This document shows positions 52,715 to 61,462 of a stretch of 64,000 nt of DNA, in pieces (position 1 is the stretch's first letter; each line of letters opens with the position of its first letter). Below the pieces are notes generated by a model. That model was not told where the DNA came from and did not search any database. It saw nothing but the letters and a program-made list of their open reading frames with translations. The position numbers were made by a program, and so were the translations under genes. Source of the stretch: Natronococcus occultus SP4 (GTDB lineage: Archaea > Halobacteriota > Halobacteria > Halobacteriales > Natrialbaceae); NCBI RefSeq assembly GCF_000328685.1, contig NC_019974.1, positions 2,781,001-2,845,000 on the forward strand. Direction: 5' to 3'.

Positions 52715-52981
52715 ATGGATCGCTCCGATCGCCGGGAGTCGTTCGAGAACCAGCCGCTGCTCGAGTCGAGACGCGAGCGGCTGGCTGCGTACCTCCGATT
52801 CAACCGCGATTCGATTCTCGTCGACGTCCTGCTGATAAGCGCCTGGATCCTGCTTGCATCGGGCGTCGCCCAGTGGTTCGGGCTGCCGCGGTGGTTCTTC
52901 TACACCGTCGTCTTCGTCGGAATCGTCGTCTACACTCAGACGACGTCGCCGTGGTCGCGGCCGTACCGAAGCCCGGACTGA
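52715..52981 (+). CDS. Small two-pass membrane protein
   Basis: 88 residues from the ATG giving MDRSDRRESFENQP (a longer start at 52643 is possible). Two hydrophobic segments: VDVLLISAWILLASGVAQWF and FFYTVVFVGIVVYTQTT. Charged N-terminal tail on the cytoplasmic side. Occurs in haloarchaea as unknown protein; converges with the next gene, with 4 bp between the stops. Function unknown. Confidence 0.68.
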   Translation: MDRSDRRESFENQPLLESRRERLAAYLRFNRDSILVDVLLISAWILLASGVAQWFGLPRWFFYTVVFVGIVVYTQTTSPWSRPYRSPD

Positions 52982-52985
52982 GTAG

Positions 52986-54230
52986 TCAGACGAACTGGAG
53001 CAGGGGGAGCAACAGGACGACGACCCAGAGAACGACGCCGGTTCTGACGTAGCCGTGTCTTGCCGAATCGAACCGCTCGGCGTGAGAGGCACCGACGGCA
53101 AGGAACCCGAGCGCAACCGCCGCCGAGAACCGGTGGACGAGGACGTCGACCGGCAGTCGCGTCACGCCGAGCAGCGTGTAATCGAGCAGGATCGCGACCG
53201 CAAACCCGATCGAGGCGGCCGAGAACGCCGTCGGGCGGTCGAGCCGCCGCGCGAAGAGGTACGTACAGACCGGGAGCCCGACGAGCAGCAGCGGGTAGAA
53301 GCCGGCCGCGACGATCCGCGGGTCGAACGACGAGAACACGCCCTCGAGAGCGATCGCGCCGAACCTGACGAAGAGATAGACCGCGATCAGCGAGACGGGC
53401 AGGGCGATCCCGTTGCGGACGCGCGGGGCCTGCCAGTACCGGACGACGCTCGCATGGTCGACCCGTCGCAACACCGACGCTCCCAGCAGGCCGACGATCG
53501 AGGCGGTGATCACCGCCGGATGGTCGGCGAGTTCGACGGCGGTAACCCAGCCGTCTGCGTCGGAGCTGCGGTCGTTGCCCATGTGAACGCGGGTGACGTC
53601 GTCGACGAACCAGCGGTCCATGAACTCCGCCTCGACGTACTGCTGGGACTGCTCGATGCTGTCGACGGTGTGTCTGAGGTGGAACCAGTCCCAGTGTTCC
53701 TGGTGGGCCTGGATCGCTGTCCAGTCCTCGCCGGCCGGCGACTCGTAGGCGCGGATGTGGTGGCGCGTGCCGAGGTAGGTACCGTCGTGGAGCTCGTAGC
53801 TCTCGTCGAGCCAGACGCCGTCGTCGGGGCTGGGTGTCGGCGAGACGTAGGTGTACCGAGTCGAGCCGTCAGCGTCACCCCAGGCGGTTACGGTTCCGAA
53901 GACGGCTTCGTCGTCCTCGGCGACGCCGACGTCTTCCTCCTCGTCGTCGGTTTCGTTCCAGTCACCCTCGCTTTGTTCGGTCAGGTGGAGCCGCGTCGCC
54001 TCGGTGTCGCCGTAGACGATCAGGTTGAGCGCGAGCGTCCGCTCCTCGAAGGCCGTCGCGCGGCTGGTGTAGGGCCACAGCGTTGCGGACTCGCCGTCGA
54101 GGGAAACGAAGGCTTCGGTCGGCTCGGGGTCGTCGCTCGCGGAGTCGAAGGCGACCGAACCGAGCCCCAGCGTCGCGAGAACGAGGACGAGAACGACAAG
54201 CGCCATCAACGGGCGACTGATCGCGGACAT
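52986..54230 (-). CDS. Membrane protein with extracytoplasmic domain
   Basis: 414 residues from the ATG giving MSAISRPLMALVVLVLVLAT; upstream frame is basic. One N-terminal membrane anchor or signal, then a ~200-residue acidic soluble domain (YTSRATAFEERTLALNLIVY, TVDSIEQSQQYVEAEFMDRW), then six or seven membrane segments in the C-terminal half. I do not recognise a family. In the extracytoplasmic part there are many Trp, Asp and His (HWDWFHLRHTVD), perhaps a binding pocket. Orientation and function unknown. Confidence 0.72.
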   Translation of the reverse strand: MSAISRPLMALVVLVLVLATLGLGSVAFDSASDDPEPTEAFVSLDGESATLWPYTSRATAFEERTLALNLIVYGDTEATRLHLTEQSEGDWNETDDEEEDVGVAEDDEAVFGTVTAWGDADGSTRYTYVSPTPSPDDGVWLDESYELHDGTYLGTRHHIRAYESPAGEDWTAIQAHQEHWDWFHLRHTVDSIEQSQQYVEAEFMDRWFVDDVTRVHMGNDRSSDADGWVTAVELADHPAVITASIVGLLGASVLRRVDHASVVRYWQAPRVRNGIALPVSLIAVYLFVRFGAIALEGVFSSFDPRIVAAGFYPLLLVGLPVCTYLFARRLDRPTAFSAASIGFAVAILLDYTLLGVTRLPVDVLVHRFSAAVALGFLAVGASHAERFDSARHGYVRTGVVLWVVVLLLPLLQFV

Positions 54231-54292
54231 TCGTTTTCGTACCAACCCGAGCGGGTACCTATCGGTATTTCGGTTCGTGGCGTGGACGCCGA

Positions 54293-54768
54293 TCAGTCGG
54301 CGAACGTGTCGATCACCGTTCCCGAGTCCGCACAGGCGCTGTCGTAGTAGCCGTCGTCCTCCGAGAGCGTTCCCCAGTCGAGCCAGCTGCCCTCGTAGTT
54401 CCGACACTCCCCCCAGCCGAGCTGTTCAATGACGAACCAGCCGACCGACCCCCGGACGGCGGTCGTACAGTAGCTGATCGTCTCCTCGCTGGGGTCGAGA
54501 CCGGCGTCCTCGAGCCACAGGCGCTCGAGCTCCGCGGGCGAGCGCAGCCGCGCGCCGTCGTCGACGAGGTTCTGCGTGAAGTCGACGTTGATCGCACCGG
54601 TGATGTGACCGTGGCGAGTGACACGATCGTCGTCGTCGTCCTTCCCGCGGTACTCCTCGGGAGTTCTGTTGTCGACGAGCTGGACGTCGGCGTCGTCCTC
54701 GTGGACTCGCTCCGCGACCCGTGCGCGCGTCGCGAGGACGTCCGTGTAACGAAGAAGAGTAGGGAAGA
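54293..54768 (-). pseudogene. 5'-truncated rhodanese (thiosulfate sulfurtransferase)
   Basis: Minus-strand text reads YTDVLATRARVAERVHEDDA, VQLVDNRTPEEYRGKDD, RHGHITGAINVDFTQNLVDD, TISYCTTAVRGSVGWFVIEQ, CRNYEGSWLDWG, ending at a TGA at 54293. This is only the C-terminal (catalytic) rhodanese domain with Cys in SYCTTAVRGS; the N-terminal domain of the two-domain enzyme and any ATG are missing. The truncation point lies about 20-60 bp from a hairpin typical of IS200/IS605 ends, which may mark the insertion that cut the gene. Confidence 0.72.
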
Positions 54769-54817
54769 ATCTGCGCGGTCGTGCGCGAACCGTCCCTAAC
54801 CGAGAAACTGTTATTAC

Positions 54818-54863
54818 AGAGATACAGGAGAAAGCCCACGACTTCAGTCGTGGGAGTAGTCAC
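54818..54863 (+). mobile_element. Relic of an IS200/IS605-type right end (hairpin, TTAC and TCAC flanks)
   Basis: AGCCCACGACTTCAGTCGTGGG carries a perfect 8-bp stem (CCCACGAC 54835-54842 / GTCGTGGG 54847-54854) with a TTCA loop, 6 bp before TCAC (54860-54863). On the other side, TTAC ends at 54817. These are the flanks and subterminal hairpin used by haloarchaeal IS200/IS605 and IS1341 (tnpB) elements. No transposase is left, so it is a solo end or a very short non-autonomous copy. Confidence 0.6.
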
Positions 54864-54911
54864 TATTCGATCATTAACTGGTCTGCTCGAGAGCCCAACG
54901 GGAGTAAAGGG

Positions 54912-54943
54912 GGCACTCACGAGTCCCTCGAAAGAGGGGTGCC
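54912..54943 (+). other. Compact RNA-like structure with GAAA tetraloop
   Basis: GGCAC (54912-54916) pairs with GTGCC (54939-54943); inside, CCCTC-GAAA-GAGGG forms a perfect stem with a GNRA tetraloop, and an 8-nt bulge TCACGAGT lies on the 5' side. On the plus strand this would be a stable two-stem RNA fold. It lies 30 nt beyond the 3' end of the convergent gamma-glutamyltransferase gene. No adjacent coding unit needs it; it could be a small-RNA part or a transcription-ending structure. Confidence 0.45.
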
Positions 54944-54971
54944 ACGACACCGGTTCGCCGGGCGCCCGCTG

Positions 54972-56744
54972 TCAGAACCCGATTGCCTGCCCGTCTCGAC
55001 GGGGTTCGGAGCCGCCGATCAGAACGCCGTCGTCAGTACGATAGATCAGCTGGGCGCCGCCGTAGTGGTTCGCGTCGGGTTCGAAGTACTCGTCCTCGGT
55101 GATCACGTCGTGGCCCCGCTCGCGCAGGTCATCGACGGTCGCCTGGGGGAGCCGCGAGGTCTCGAGGGTGACCTCGTGGTCCTCGAGGAACCGGAACCGC
55201 GGCGCGTCGATCGCCGCCTGGGGGTTGAGCCCGGAGTCGACGAGGTTCGTCACCACCTGGACGTGGCCCTGGGGCTGGGTGTCTCCGCCCATCACACCGA
55301 AGGACGCGCGGAACTCGCCGTCCTCGGCGAGCATGGCTGGGACCAGGGTGTGGAACGGACGCTTCTCCGGTTCGAGCGCGTTCGGATCATCCGGATCCAG
55401 ACTGAACGAGGAGCCGCGGTTCTGCAGCGGGAAGCCGCCGACGACGATCCCGCTCGCGAACGGCCAGAAGCCGCTGTTGATCAGCGAGACGGCGTTGCCG
55501 TCGCCGTCGACGACAGTCAGATAGACGGTGTCGCTGTGTCGATCCGCGCGGGGTTCGTACGTGCCGACGTTCGGGCCGATCTCGGCCGCGCGCTGGCGGC
55601 CGTACTCCGGCGAGAGCATCGTCTCGAGGGGAATATCGTACGCCTCGGGATCGGTGACGAACTCCTCGGTGTCGGCGAAGGCGATCTTCAGCGCCTCGAT
55701 CTGACGGTGGAGCCGCTCGGGATCGGTCGGATCGGCCGCGAGGTCGAACTCCTCGAGGACGTTCAGCGCCTGCAGGGCAGCGACGCCCTGGGTGTTCGGC
55801 GGATGCTCGAGGACCTCCATCCCGCGGTACTCGGCGCTGATGGGCTCGTCCCACGTGCTCTCGTGGTTCTCGAGGTCCGACAGCTCGAGGACGCCGCCGT
55901 GTTCCTGAACGGCGTCGACGATCTCGGCGCCGAACTCGCCGCCGTAGACTGTCTCGATCCCCTCGTCGGCGATGCGCTCGAGCGAGTCCGCGAAGTCGGG
56001 GTTGGTGAACAGCTGCTCCGGGCTCGGCGGCTCGCCGTCGATCAGGAACGTCTCGCGGAAGCTCTCGAACCCCTCGACGCGGGGTGCCGCGACCTCCCAC
56101 TGGGCGGCGACGTACTCCGTGACCGGAACGCCGTCACGGGCGTAGCCAATGGCGGGCTCGAGCAGGTCCTCGAACGGGAGCTTCCCGTAGCGCTCGGAGA
56201 GCTCGTAGAAGCCGTCGAGCGCGCCGGGAACGGTCACTGGGAGTCCGCCCTCCGTCGGGACGACGGGCTCGCCGTCCTCGGTCGCGTCGGTGCGGTCGCA
56301 GTAGGTGTCGATGTCGGCCGCCGCGGGCGCGCGACCGCTGCCGTTGAGCGCCCGGTACTCGCCGTCGAAGTGGGTGAGCGCGAACATATCGCCCAGGACG
56401 CTGGTCATGTGCGGTTCGACGAGGTTCAGCGTCACCGCCGTCGCGACCGCGGCGTCGGCGGCGTTGCCGCCCCTCTGGAGCGTTTGCGTCCCGACCTGGG
56501 CCGCGATCGGGTGGCTCGTCGCGACCATCCCGTTGGTCGCCATCGTGGCCGACCGACGGCCGATGAACTGCCAGGGGTAGTCGAACTCGGTTTCGGCACC
56601 GGCGCCGGCATCGCCGCCGACCGCCTCGGGATCAGTCGCCGTCTCGTGCCCGTCCGTCCTCGCGCCGACCCGTCCGGTAGCGATCGCACCCGTCGCTGCG
56701 GCCGTCAGTCCCACTCGCTTCATGAACGTGCGCCTGTCTGCCAT
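54972..56744 (-). CDS. ggt: Gamma-glutamyltransferase, Tat-exported
   Basis: 590 residues. Tat signal: DRRTFMKRVGLTAAATGAIA. The large-subunit part has MVATSHPIAAQVGTQTLQRG and GGNAADAAVATAVTLNLVEP; the autocleavage/nucleophile region is RHSDTVYLTVVDGDGNAVSL with Thr, and the small subunit carries LQNRGSSFSLDPDDPNALEP, RPFHTLVPAM and GVMGGDTQPQGHVQV. It would be active outside the cell and split gamma-glutamyl bonds, for example of gamma-glutamylcysteine. Upstream on the same strand lies only an AT-rich region. Complete length. Confidence 0.94.
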   Translation of the reverse strand: MADRRTFMKRVGLTAAATGAIATGRVGARTDGHETATDPEAVGGDAGAGAETEFDYPWQFIGRRSATMATNGMVATSHPIAAQVGTQTLQRGGNAADAAVATAVTLNLVEPHMTSVLGDMFALTHFDGEYRALNGSGRAPAAADIDTYCDRTDATEDGEPVVPTEGGLPVTVPGALDGFYELSERYGKLPFEDLLEPAIGYARDGVPVTEYVAAQWEVAAPRVEGFESFRETFLIDGEPPSPEQLFTNPDFADSLERIADEGIETVYGGEFGAEIVDAVQEHGGVLELSDLENHESTWDEPISAEYRGMEVLEHPPNTQGVAALQALNVLEEFDLAADPTDPERLHRQIEALKIAFADTEEFVTDPEAYDIPLETMLSPEYGRQRAAEIGPNVGTYEPRADRHSDTVYLTVVDGDGNAVSLINSGFWPFASGIVVGGFPLQNRGSSFSLDPDDPNALEPEKRPFHTLVPAMLAEDGEFRASFGVMGGDTQPQGHVQVVTNLVDSGLNPQAAIDAPRFRFLEDHEVTLETSRLPQATVDDLRERGHDVITEDEYFEPDANHYGGAQLIYRTDDGVLIGGSEPRRDGQAIGF

Positions 56745-56942
56745 GGCGACGGCTATTCGCGACGCAATACTGAAAATAAAGCATGAATTATCTACATTAT
56801 TATTACTGTGTGGCGGAATATAGGTCAGGGAAGCGAGGGCGAAAGACGAATCGGTGGGGTGGGATCGTGGAGTATCGCGAACGTCCGGTGTCGATCGAAG
56901 GAGAGGCGGGCGGATCGCCCGCGGCCGCGACCATGCGGGCGA

Positions 56943-57248
56943 TCAGGCCGGCGTGAGCCGACCGGTGCAGTTCCGACAGTACGTGTAGAAGGGATCGTTT
57001 TCGGTCTCACAGGTCGGACAGACGCCCGGCGCCGGCGGTTCGTAGTCGGGCGGTCCGTCGTGGGTCCGGCTCCAGTACTCCGCGCCGGTGGGGTGGTAGG
57101 CCCCGGCGGTGAATCCGTCGAGCGACTCGCTGCCGTCGTCGGCGTCCCGATCGCCGTCGTCGCTCTCGGTGTCGTGTTGACGGAACAGCAGCATGGCCCA
57201 CCACGCCCCGAGCAGGAGGGCCGCCACTGCGATGATAATGGTGTCCAT
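56943..57248 (-). CDS. Membrane-anchored zinc-ribbon protein
   Basis: 101 residues from the ATG giving MDTIIIAVAALLLGAWWAML. One N-terminal membrane segment, an acidic linker (DTESDDGDRDADDGSESL), then a C-terminal zinc ribbon: CPTCETEN and CRNC (two Cys pairs, 12 residues apart). The protein is likely anchored with the ribbon inside the cell. Family unknown. It diverges from the UspA gene, with the promoters facing away. Confidence 0.75.
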   Translation of the reverse strand: MDTIIIAVAALLLGAWWAMLLFRQHDTESDDGDRDADDGSESLDGFTAGAYHPTGAEYWSRTHDGPPDYEPPAPGVCPTCETENDPFYTYCRNCTGRLTPA

Positions 57249-57393
57249 GGTATGTTTGGGCGTACCATTCGAGAGCACTTAGCCTATTTTGCTCGGAATG
57301 TGACGGAACTTCCGCTGGCGAGACGGCGATTTCGACGCAGCTCGACAAAACAACGGGGGCAAGACTTTATCGAACGCCGACCGATCGGGAGAT

Positions 57394-57828
57394 ATGGCGA
57401 CCCACGTCCTGATTCCCGTCGACGACTCCGATCGATCGACGGCAGCGCTCGAGTTCGCGCTCGAGGAGTACCCGTCGGCACGACTGACCGCGTTGCACGT
57501 GCTCGATCCCGGCGATATCTACACCGCGACGGGGATCGAGACCGGACGGCTCTCGAACTACGAGCGGATCCGCGAGGAACACGAGAACCGGGCGGAGAAC
57601 CTGCTCGAAACCGTACGGAGACGGGCGTCCGAAGCGGGCGTCGACCTTGAGACCGATTCCGTCACCGGCGACGTCTCCGAGACGATCGTCGACTACGCCG
57701 AGAACAACGCCGTCGATCACGTCGTGATCGGCAGCCACGGACGGACCGGGGCGAGCCGGATTCTACTGGGCAGCGTGGCAGAGACCGTCGCCCGTCGGTC
57801 ACCGGTCCCGGTCACGATCGTTCGGTGA
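57394..57828 (+). CDS. Universal stress protein (UspA family)
   Basis: 144 residues, MATHVLIPVDDSDRSTAALE; nucleotide loop GSHGRTGASRILLGSVAETV matches the G-x2-G-x9-GS consensus, so ATP binding is expected. ACTTTATC, about 27 nt before the ATG, predicts a leaderless transcript. The second UspA in the window (the first is at 38345). It is divergent from the zinc-ribbon membrane gene; no operon is evident. Confidence 0.92.
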   Translation: MATHVLIPVDDSDRSTAALEFALEEYPSARLTALHVLDPGDIYTATGIETGRLSNYERIREEHENRAENLLETVRRRASEAGVDLETDSVTGDVSETIVDYAENNAVDHVVIGSHGRTGASRILLGSVAETVARRSPVPVTIVR

Positions 57829-57931
57829 GCGATCGGTTGGGATCGCGAGCACTGTTCTCCGCACACCGTTGTCGACACGAAAAACTCTATCCGGCGGATA
57901 ATAACGGCCGACAGAGCCGAACGCTCCTCGT

Positions 57932-59470
57932 ATGCCCCCACTGACGCGTCGACGACTGCTCGCCGCAACCGGTGGAACGCTCGCGATCGGCGGCGTCCTC
58001 GGCTCGTCCGGGTCGGTCGCGGCCGATAGAAGCGAATCGAGCGCCGAGCCCGGAGACGACTGGTCCTCGAGGCGAGGATCGCCCGGAAACAACGCCTACT
58101 TCCCGAACCGATCCGGTCCCGAAACACCCGTTGCCGTCGCCTGGGAGTACGACGCCGGCGGTCCGATCGCGGTCCAGGAGGGAGCCGTCTACCTGACGAC
58201 CGACGGGGCGATCCACGCGCTCGACGCGACCGACGGCTCGGTGGGCTGGCGGAGCGAGGACGTCGGTGCAAGCGGAACCCCCGCGGTCGCCGACGGCAGC
58301 GTCTACGTCGGTGGTGACGCGCTGGTCGCGCTCGACGCCGAGGACGGGACGGTCCGCTGGGAGCGCGAACTCGACGGCGACGACGTCGCGCCGCCGAACG
58401 TCGCGTCGGGGACGATCGTGACCTGCGTCGGTGCGACGGTGTCCGCGTTCGACACCGACGGCGAGGAGCAGTGGGCGTTCGAAGCCGAGGAGGAGCTGCT
58501 CCGAGCCAGCGAGACGGCCGTCGCCGACGGCGCCGTGTTCGCCTGCAGCGCCTCGCACGTGTTCGCCCGCGAGCTCGAGGACGGCAGCGAGCGCTGGACG
58601 AACGAGCGACCCGAGGACGCAGAGCGGTTCGTCCTCCACGATCCGATCGTCGCCGTCGATGGGTTCGTCGCTGTCGCCTTCGATGACGGCGAGGGGCCGT
58701 ACGCCGACGACGTCGTCCTGTACGATACCACGACCGGTGAGGAAGGTGAGCGCTACGGCGGCGCCACGCCGGCCACGATCGGCGAGGACCGCGTCTACAC
58801 GAACCCGACGTACGACGCCGCGGGGTACGACCGGGAGACGGGCGAGACGGTGTGGGAGCCCGACCAGGACATCAAACACGCCCAGCAGCCGGTCGTCGGT
58901 GCCGACAGGGTGTACGCGGGGATCAACGCCCTCGAAGAGATGTCGGGCGGCGACGGGGAGCACGGCCTCTACGCGTTCGATTCCGCCGGCGACGTGGCGT
59001 GGTCGGTGACGCCGGACGACGTCCTCGAGCTGAACGCGACGCTTGTCGAGGGGACCGTGTACGGGTGGGATACCGACCGTCTGCTCGCGGTTCGTTCGGA
59101 GGCGGATCTCGGGGAGCGCGAGGACGACGAGGACGACGAGACGGGTGAGGCTGACGACGAGGACGACGAGACGAGCGGAGACGGCGAGGCTGATGACGAA
59201 GAGGAGAACACCGAGACCGAAAGCGAGGAAACGGACGGAGACGAGCCGACGTCGACGGACGACGACGCGGAAGACGGCGGTGACGAGGAGCAAGACGACG
59301 GCGAAACCGGAGCCGACGACACGGCCGAGGGCGCGAACGGAGCCGACGGTGACGACGAGGCGGTGCCCGGGTTTACGACGGGAGCCGGAGTCGCCGGCGG
59401 CGTCCTCGGGCTCGAGTGGTTGCGTCGCCGTGCGAACGGCGACGGGGAGACGTTCGCCGATCCCGACTGA
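57932..59470 (+). CDS. PQQ-type beta-propeller surface protein with PGF-type anchor
   Basis: 512 residues. Tat-type start (TRRRLLAATGGTLAIGGVLG). Propeller strands: YFPNRSGPETPVAVAWEYDA, IHALDATDGSVGWRSEDVGA, LVALDAEDGTVRWERELDGD, VFARELEDGSERWTNERPED. Residues ~400-480 are a Asp/Glu/Thr-rich linker. The C-terminus is PGFTTGAGVAGGVLGLEWLR plus RRA, a PGF motif, membrane segment and basic end, as expected for archaeosortase-type (PGF-CTERM-like) sorting to the S-layer. The tail matches almost exactly that of the gene at 61463. Ligand unknown. Confidence 0.9.
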   Translation: MPPLTRRRLLAATGGTLAIGGVLGSSGSVAADRSESSAEPGDDWSSRRGSPGNNAYFPNRSGPETPVAVAWEYDAGGPIAVQEGAVYLTTDGAIHALDATDGSVGWRSEDVGASGTPAVADGSVYVGGDALVALDAEDGTVRWERELDGDDVAPPNVASGTIVTCVGATVSAFDTDGEEQWAFEAEEELLRASETAVADGAVFACSASHVFARELEDGSERWTNERPEDAERFVLHDPIVAVDGFVAVAFDDGEGPYADDVVLYDTTTGEEGERYGGATPATIGEDRVYTNPTYDAAGYDRETGETVWEPDQDIKHAQQPVVGADRVYAGINALEEMSGGDGEHGLYAFDSAGDVAWSVTPDDVLELNATLVEGTVYGWDTDRLLAVRSEADLGEREDDEDDETGEADDEDDETSGDGEADDEEENTETESEETDGDEPTSTDDDAEDGGDEEQDDGETGADDTAEGANGADGDDEAVPGFTTGAGVAGGVLGLEWLRRRANGDGETFADPD

Positions 59471-60287
59471 AACCCACTACCCGGTGTGACCACTGTGGCA
59501 CGCAGAGTTCGAGGAGGACGCCGTCACTCCTCACCCACAGAAAGTATTTATTGTCTGCTGATTCACAGTGAATCGGCAGACGGGTGTCACTGGTAGGGTG
59601 CCCGAACGCTGTGGCTGCAGGCTCGAGGGTCGTGGTGGGCTCGATCGAGTACGGGTTCCGACGGTGGCCGACGGGAATCTCCCGCGGCCGCTGCAGTCGG
59701 AACGCGGTTCCAGTTTCCGAAACCAGTTCGAACTAGCGGTGTATCAGCACAGGGACCGTTCCGATTCGACGCCGGTGGGTTACCGAACCTGTGTTCGTTC
59801 TTGATGGTATCCATCAGAAAACATTTATGGGAACGGTCCGCAGTCACGACCGGCCGACGGACACACACGACAGCCATAGTGCGCAATCTCCGGCTCGGCC
59901 ACACCCTTTTCAGCGACGCCAGTCCGCCACAGCGGAGACGCTAGCGATTCGGTATCCGCTCCGTGCGGTCTCGTCCAGTCCGGACGGTTAGGGCCGGAAC
60001 ACACAGTTAGCCAGAAAGTATTTGTTGCAGTACGCTTTAGTCTGAATCAGCCGGAGGGTCCCGTCGCTGACGCTTGCTCGTTCGCATGCAAACTCCGGCT
60101 ACTCCCCCCCACTCCCCCAACCCGCTTTCGGGTTTTCCGATTCGATACGTCGCCCAGTACGACGGCCGTCGGATCGCCGTTCGATCGGCGAACGCACCGC
60201 TCGACCGGGCGCGCTCCGAAACCACTCGCTTCTCGCCGACGGTCCGGCGTTGCCAAAAAATGCGCTGGAAACGACCCTTCGAGGACG
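59471..60287. other. 817-bp gene-free stretch with three promoter-like elements
   Basis: No frame looks like a haloarchaeal protein. CAGAAAGTATTTATTG (59538-59553), CAGAAAACATTTATGG (59815-59830) and CAGAAAGTATTTGTTG (60012-60027) all read as a GAAA-type BRE plus TATA box. After the first stands an almost perfect 23-bp palindrome (TGCTGATTCAC-A-GTGAATCGGCA, 59556-59578). The three elements are spaced 277 and 197 bp apart. They may drive small RNAs; a GTG-initiated 78-codon frame at 59568 is basic and not convincing. Confidence 0.5.
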
Positions 60288-61286
60288 CTACTGCTCGAGG
60301 ACGTCGCCCCGGATCGAGTACGTCCGGACGTTGCCACAGTCCTGTGCACCGAACGTGAGCGTCTCGGTAGCGCCACCCTCGAGGTCGATCTCGGTGCTTT
60401 CCTCCTGCTCGTCGCGGTCGCCCCGAATGCCGACCCAGACGAAGCCCGTGATCTCGTCGGGCGTCTCGTTGTACACCTCGAGTTCGACCTGACAGTTCTG
60501 GCCGTCGAAGGCGTGTGACTGGACCGAGAACACGTTGTCGGTGCCACCCTCCATGCTGACGTAGCCGTCGATCTCGTCGCCGTCGACGCGCTCGATGGGT
60601 TCGTAGCCGTGGAGTTCGAACCCGAAGTGGGTTGCCTCGGAACAGTCCGAGAGCACGGCGGTGAGCTCGTGGCTCGCGTCGTCGCCGTCGAGCTCGTAGT
60701 CGTTGTTCCGCGACTCCGCGAGGACGTCGTCGCCGTAGTAGACCACGAAGTCGTACTGGAGCTGGGCCGTCTCGCCGTCGGGCCGCGTGACCCTCGCGGT
60801 CAGCTCACAGCCGTCGCCGACCTCGAAGTCGGCGACCTCGAGCGGGCTGTCGTTGACGATCTCGTTCTCGTAGTCGTCCGGATCGAGTTCGTCCTCGCCG
60901 TCGTCCGCGTCGTCGTCCTCGTCCTCCGCTTCGTCCTCGTCGTCCGCATCGCTATCGTCGTCCTCGTCGTCGCTTTCGTCGTCAGCCTCCTCACCGTCGA
61001 ACTCGTCCTCGTCGGCCTCCTCGCCGTCGAACTCGTCGTCCTCGTCGTCGGTCTCGTTGCCGGCGTCGTCATCGCTTTCGTTGCCGGCCTCGTCGTCGGT
61101 CTCGTTGCCGGTGTCCGTATCGTCGTCCCCGTCGTCGGCCCCCGTCTCGTCGTCGGTTTCGTTTCCGTTCTCGTCAGCCGTTCCGTCGTCGGACGCGGTA
61201 CCGTCGTCGTCTCCGTTCTCGTCGCTGCAGCCGGCCACCACGGCTGCTGCACCCGTCGCACCAATTAGGAACTTTCTCCTGTCCAT
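60288..61286 (-). CDS. Acidic lipoprotein with long D/E/N/T-rich linker
   Basis: 332 residues. Tat-type signal MDRRKFLIGATGAAAVVAG with lipobox VVAGC at residues 17-20. Residues ~21-135 consist of low-complexity acidic repeats (variants of GNETDDE and EFDGEEADE), which will hold the domain away from the membrane. The C-terminal ~190 residues are a beta-rich domain with paired cysteines (GDGCELTARVTRPDGETAQL, LSDCSEATHFGFEL, GQNCQVELEVYNETPDEITG, AQDCGNVRTYSI). I do not recognise the domain. Surface protein, function unknown. Confidence 0.83.
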   Translation of the reverse strand: MDRRKFLIGATGAAAVVAGCSDENGDDDGTASDDGTADENGNETDDETGADDGDDDTDTGNETDDEAGNESDDDAGNETDDEDDEFDGEEADEDEFDGEEADDESDDEDDDSDADDEDEAEDEDDDADDGEDELDPDDYENEIVNDSPLEVADFEVGDGCELTARVTRPDGETAQLQYDFVVYYGDDVLAESRNNDYELDGDDASHELTAVLSDCSEATHFGFELHGYEPIERVDGDEIDGYVSMEGGTDNVFSVQSHAFDGQNCQVELEVYNETPDEITGFVWVGIRGDRDEQEESTEIDLEGGATETLTFGAQDCGNVRTYSIRGDVLEQ

Positions 61287-61462
61287 GAAAACAACATATT
61301 CTAATGAATAAAAAATATAACGGTAACTAGCTCAAAAAAGCGAATCGGCGCTCGCTCGGCACGATTTCGCGAGTGCTTCCGGTTGCTCTGGACGGGCGCT
61401 TGCGACGGTGTCGCGAACGACTCGCTTTCGCAACTGCGACGATCGCGTCGTTCGTCGCTCGA

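Noticed and set aside
59568-59804. 78-codon gene after the first promoter-like element
   Set aside because: GTG position would fit a leaderless start, but the peptide is Arg-rich, not acidic, and has no family; a non-coding RNA is more likely.
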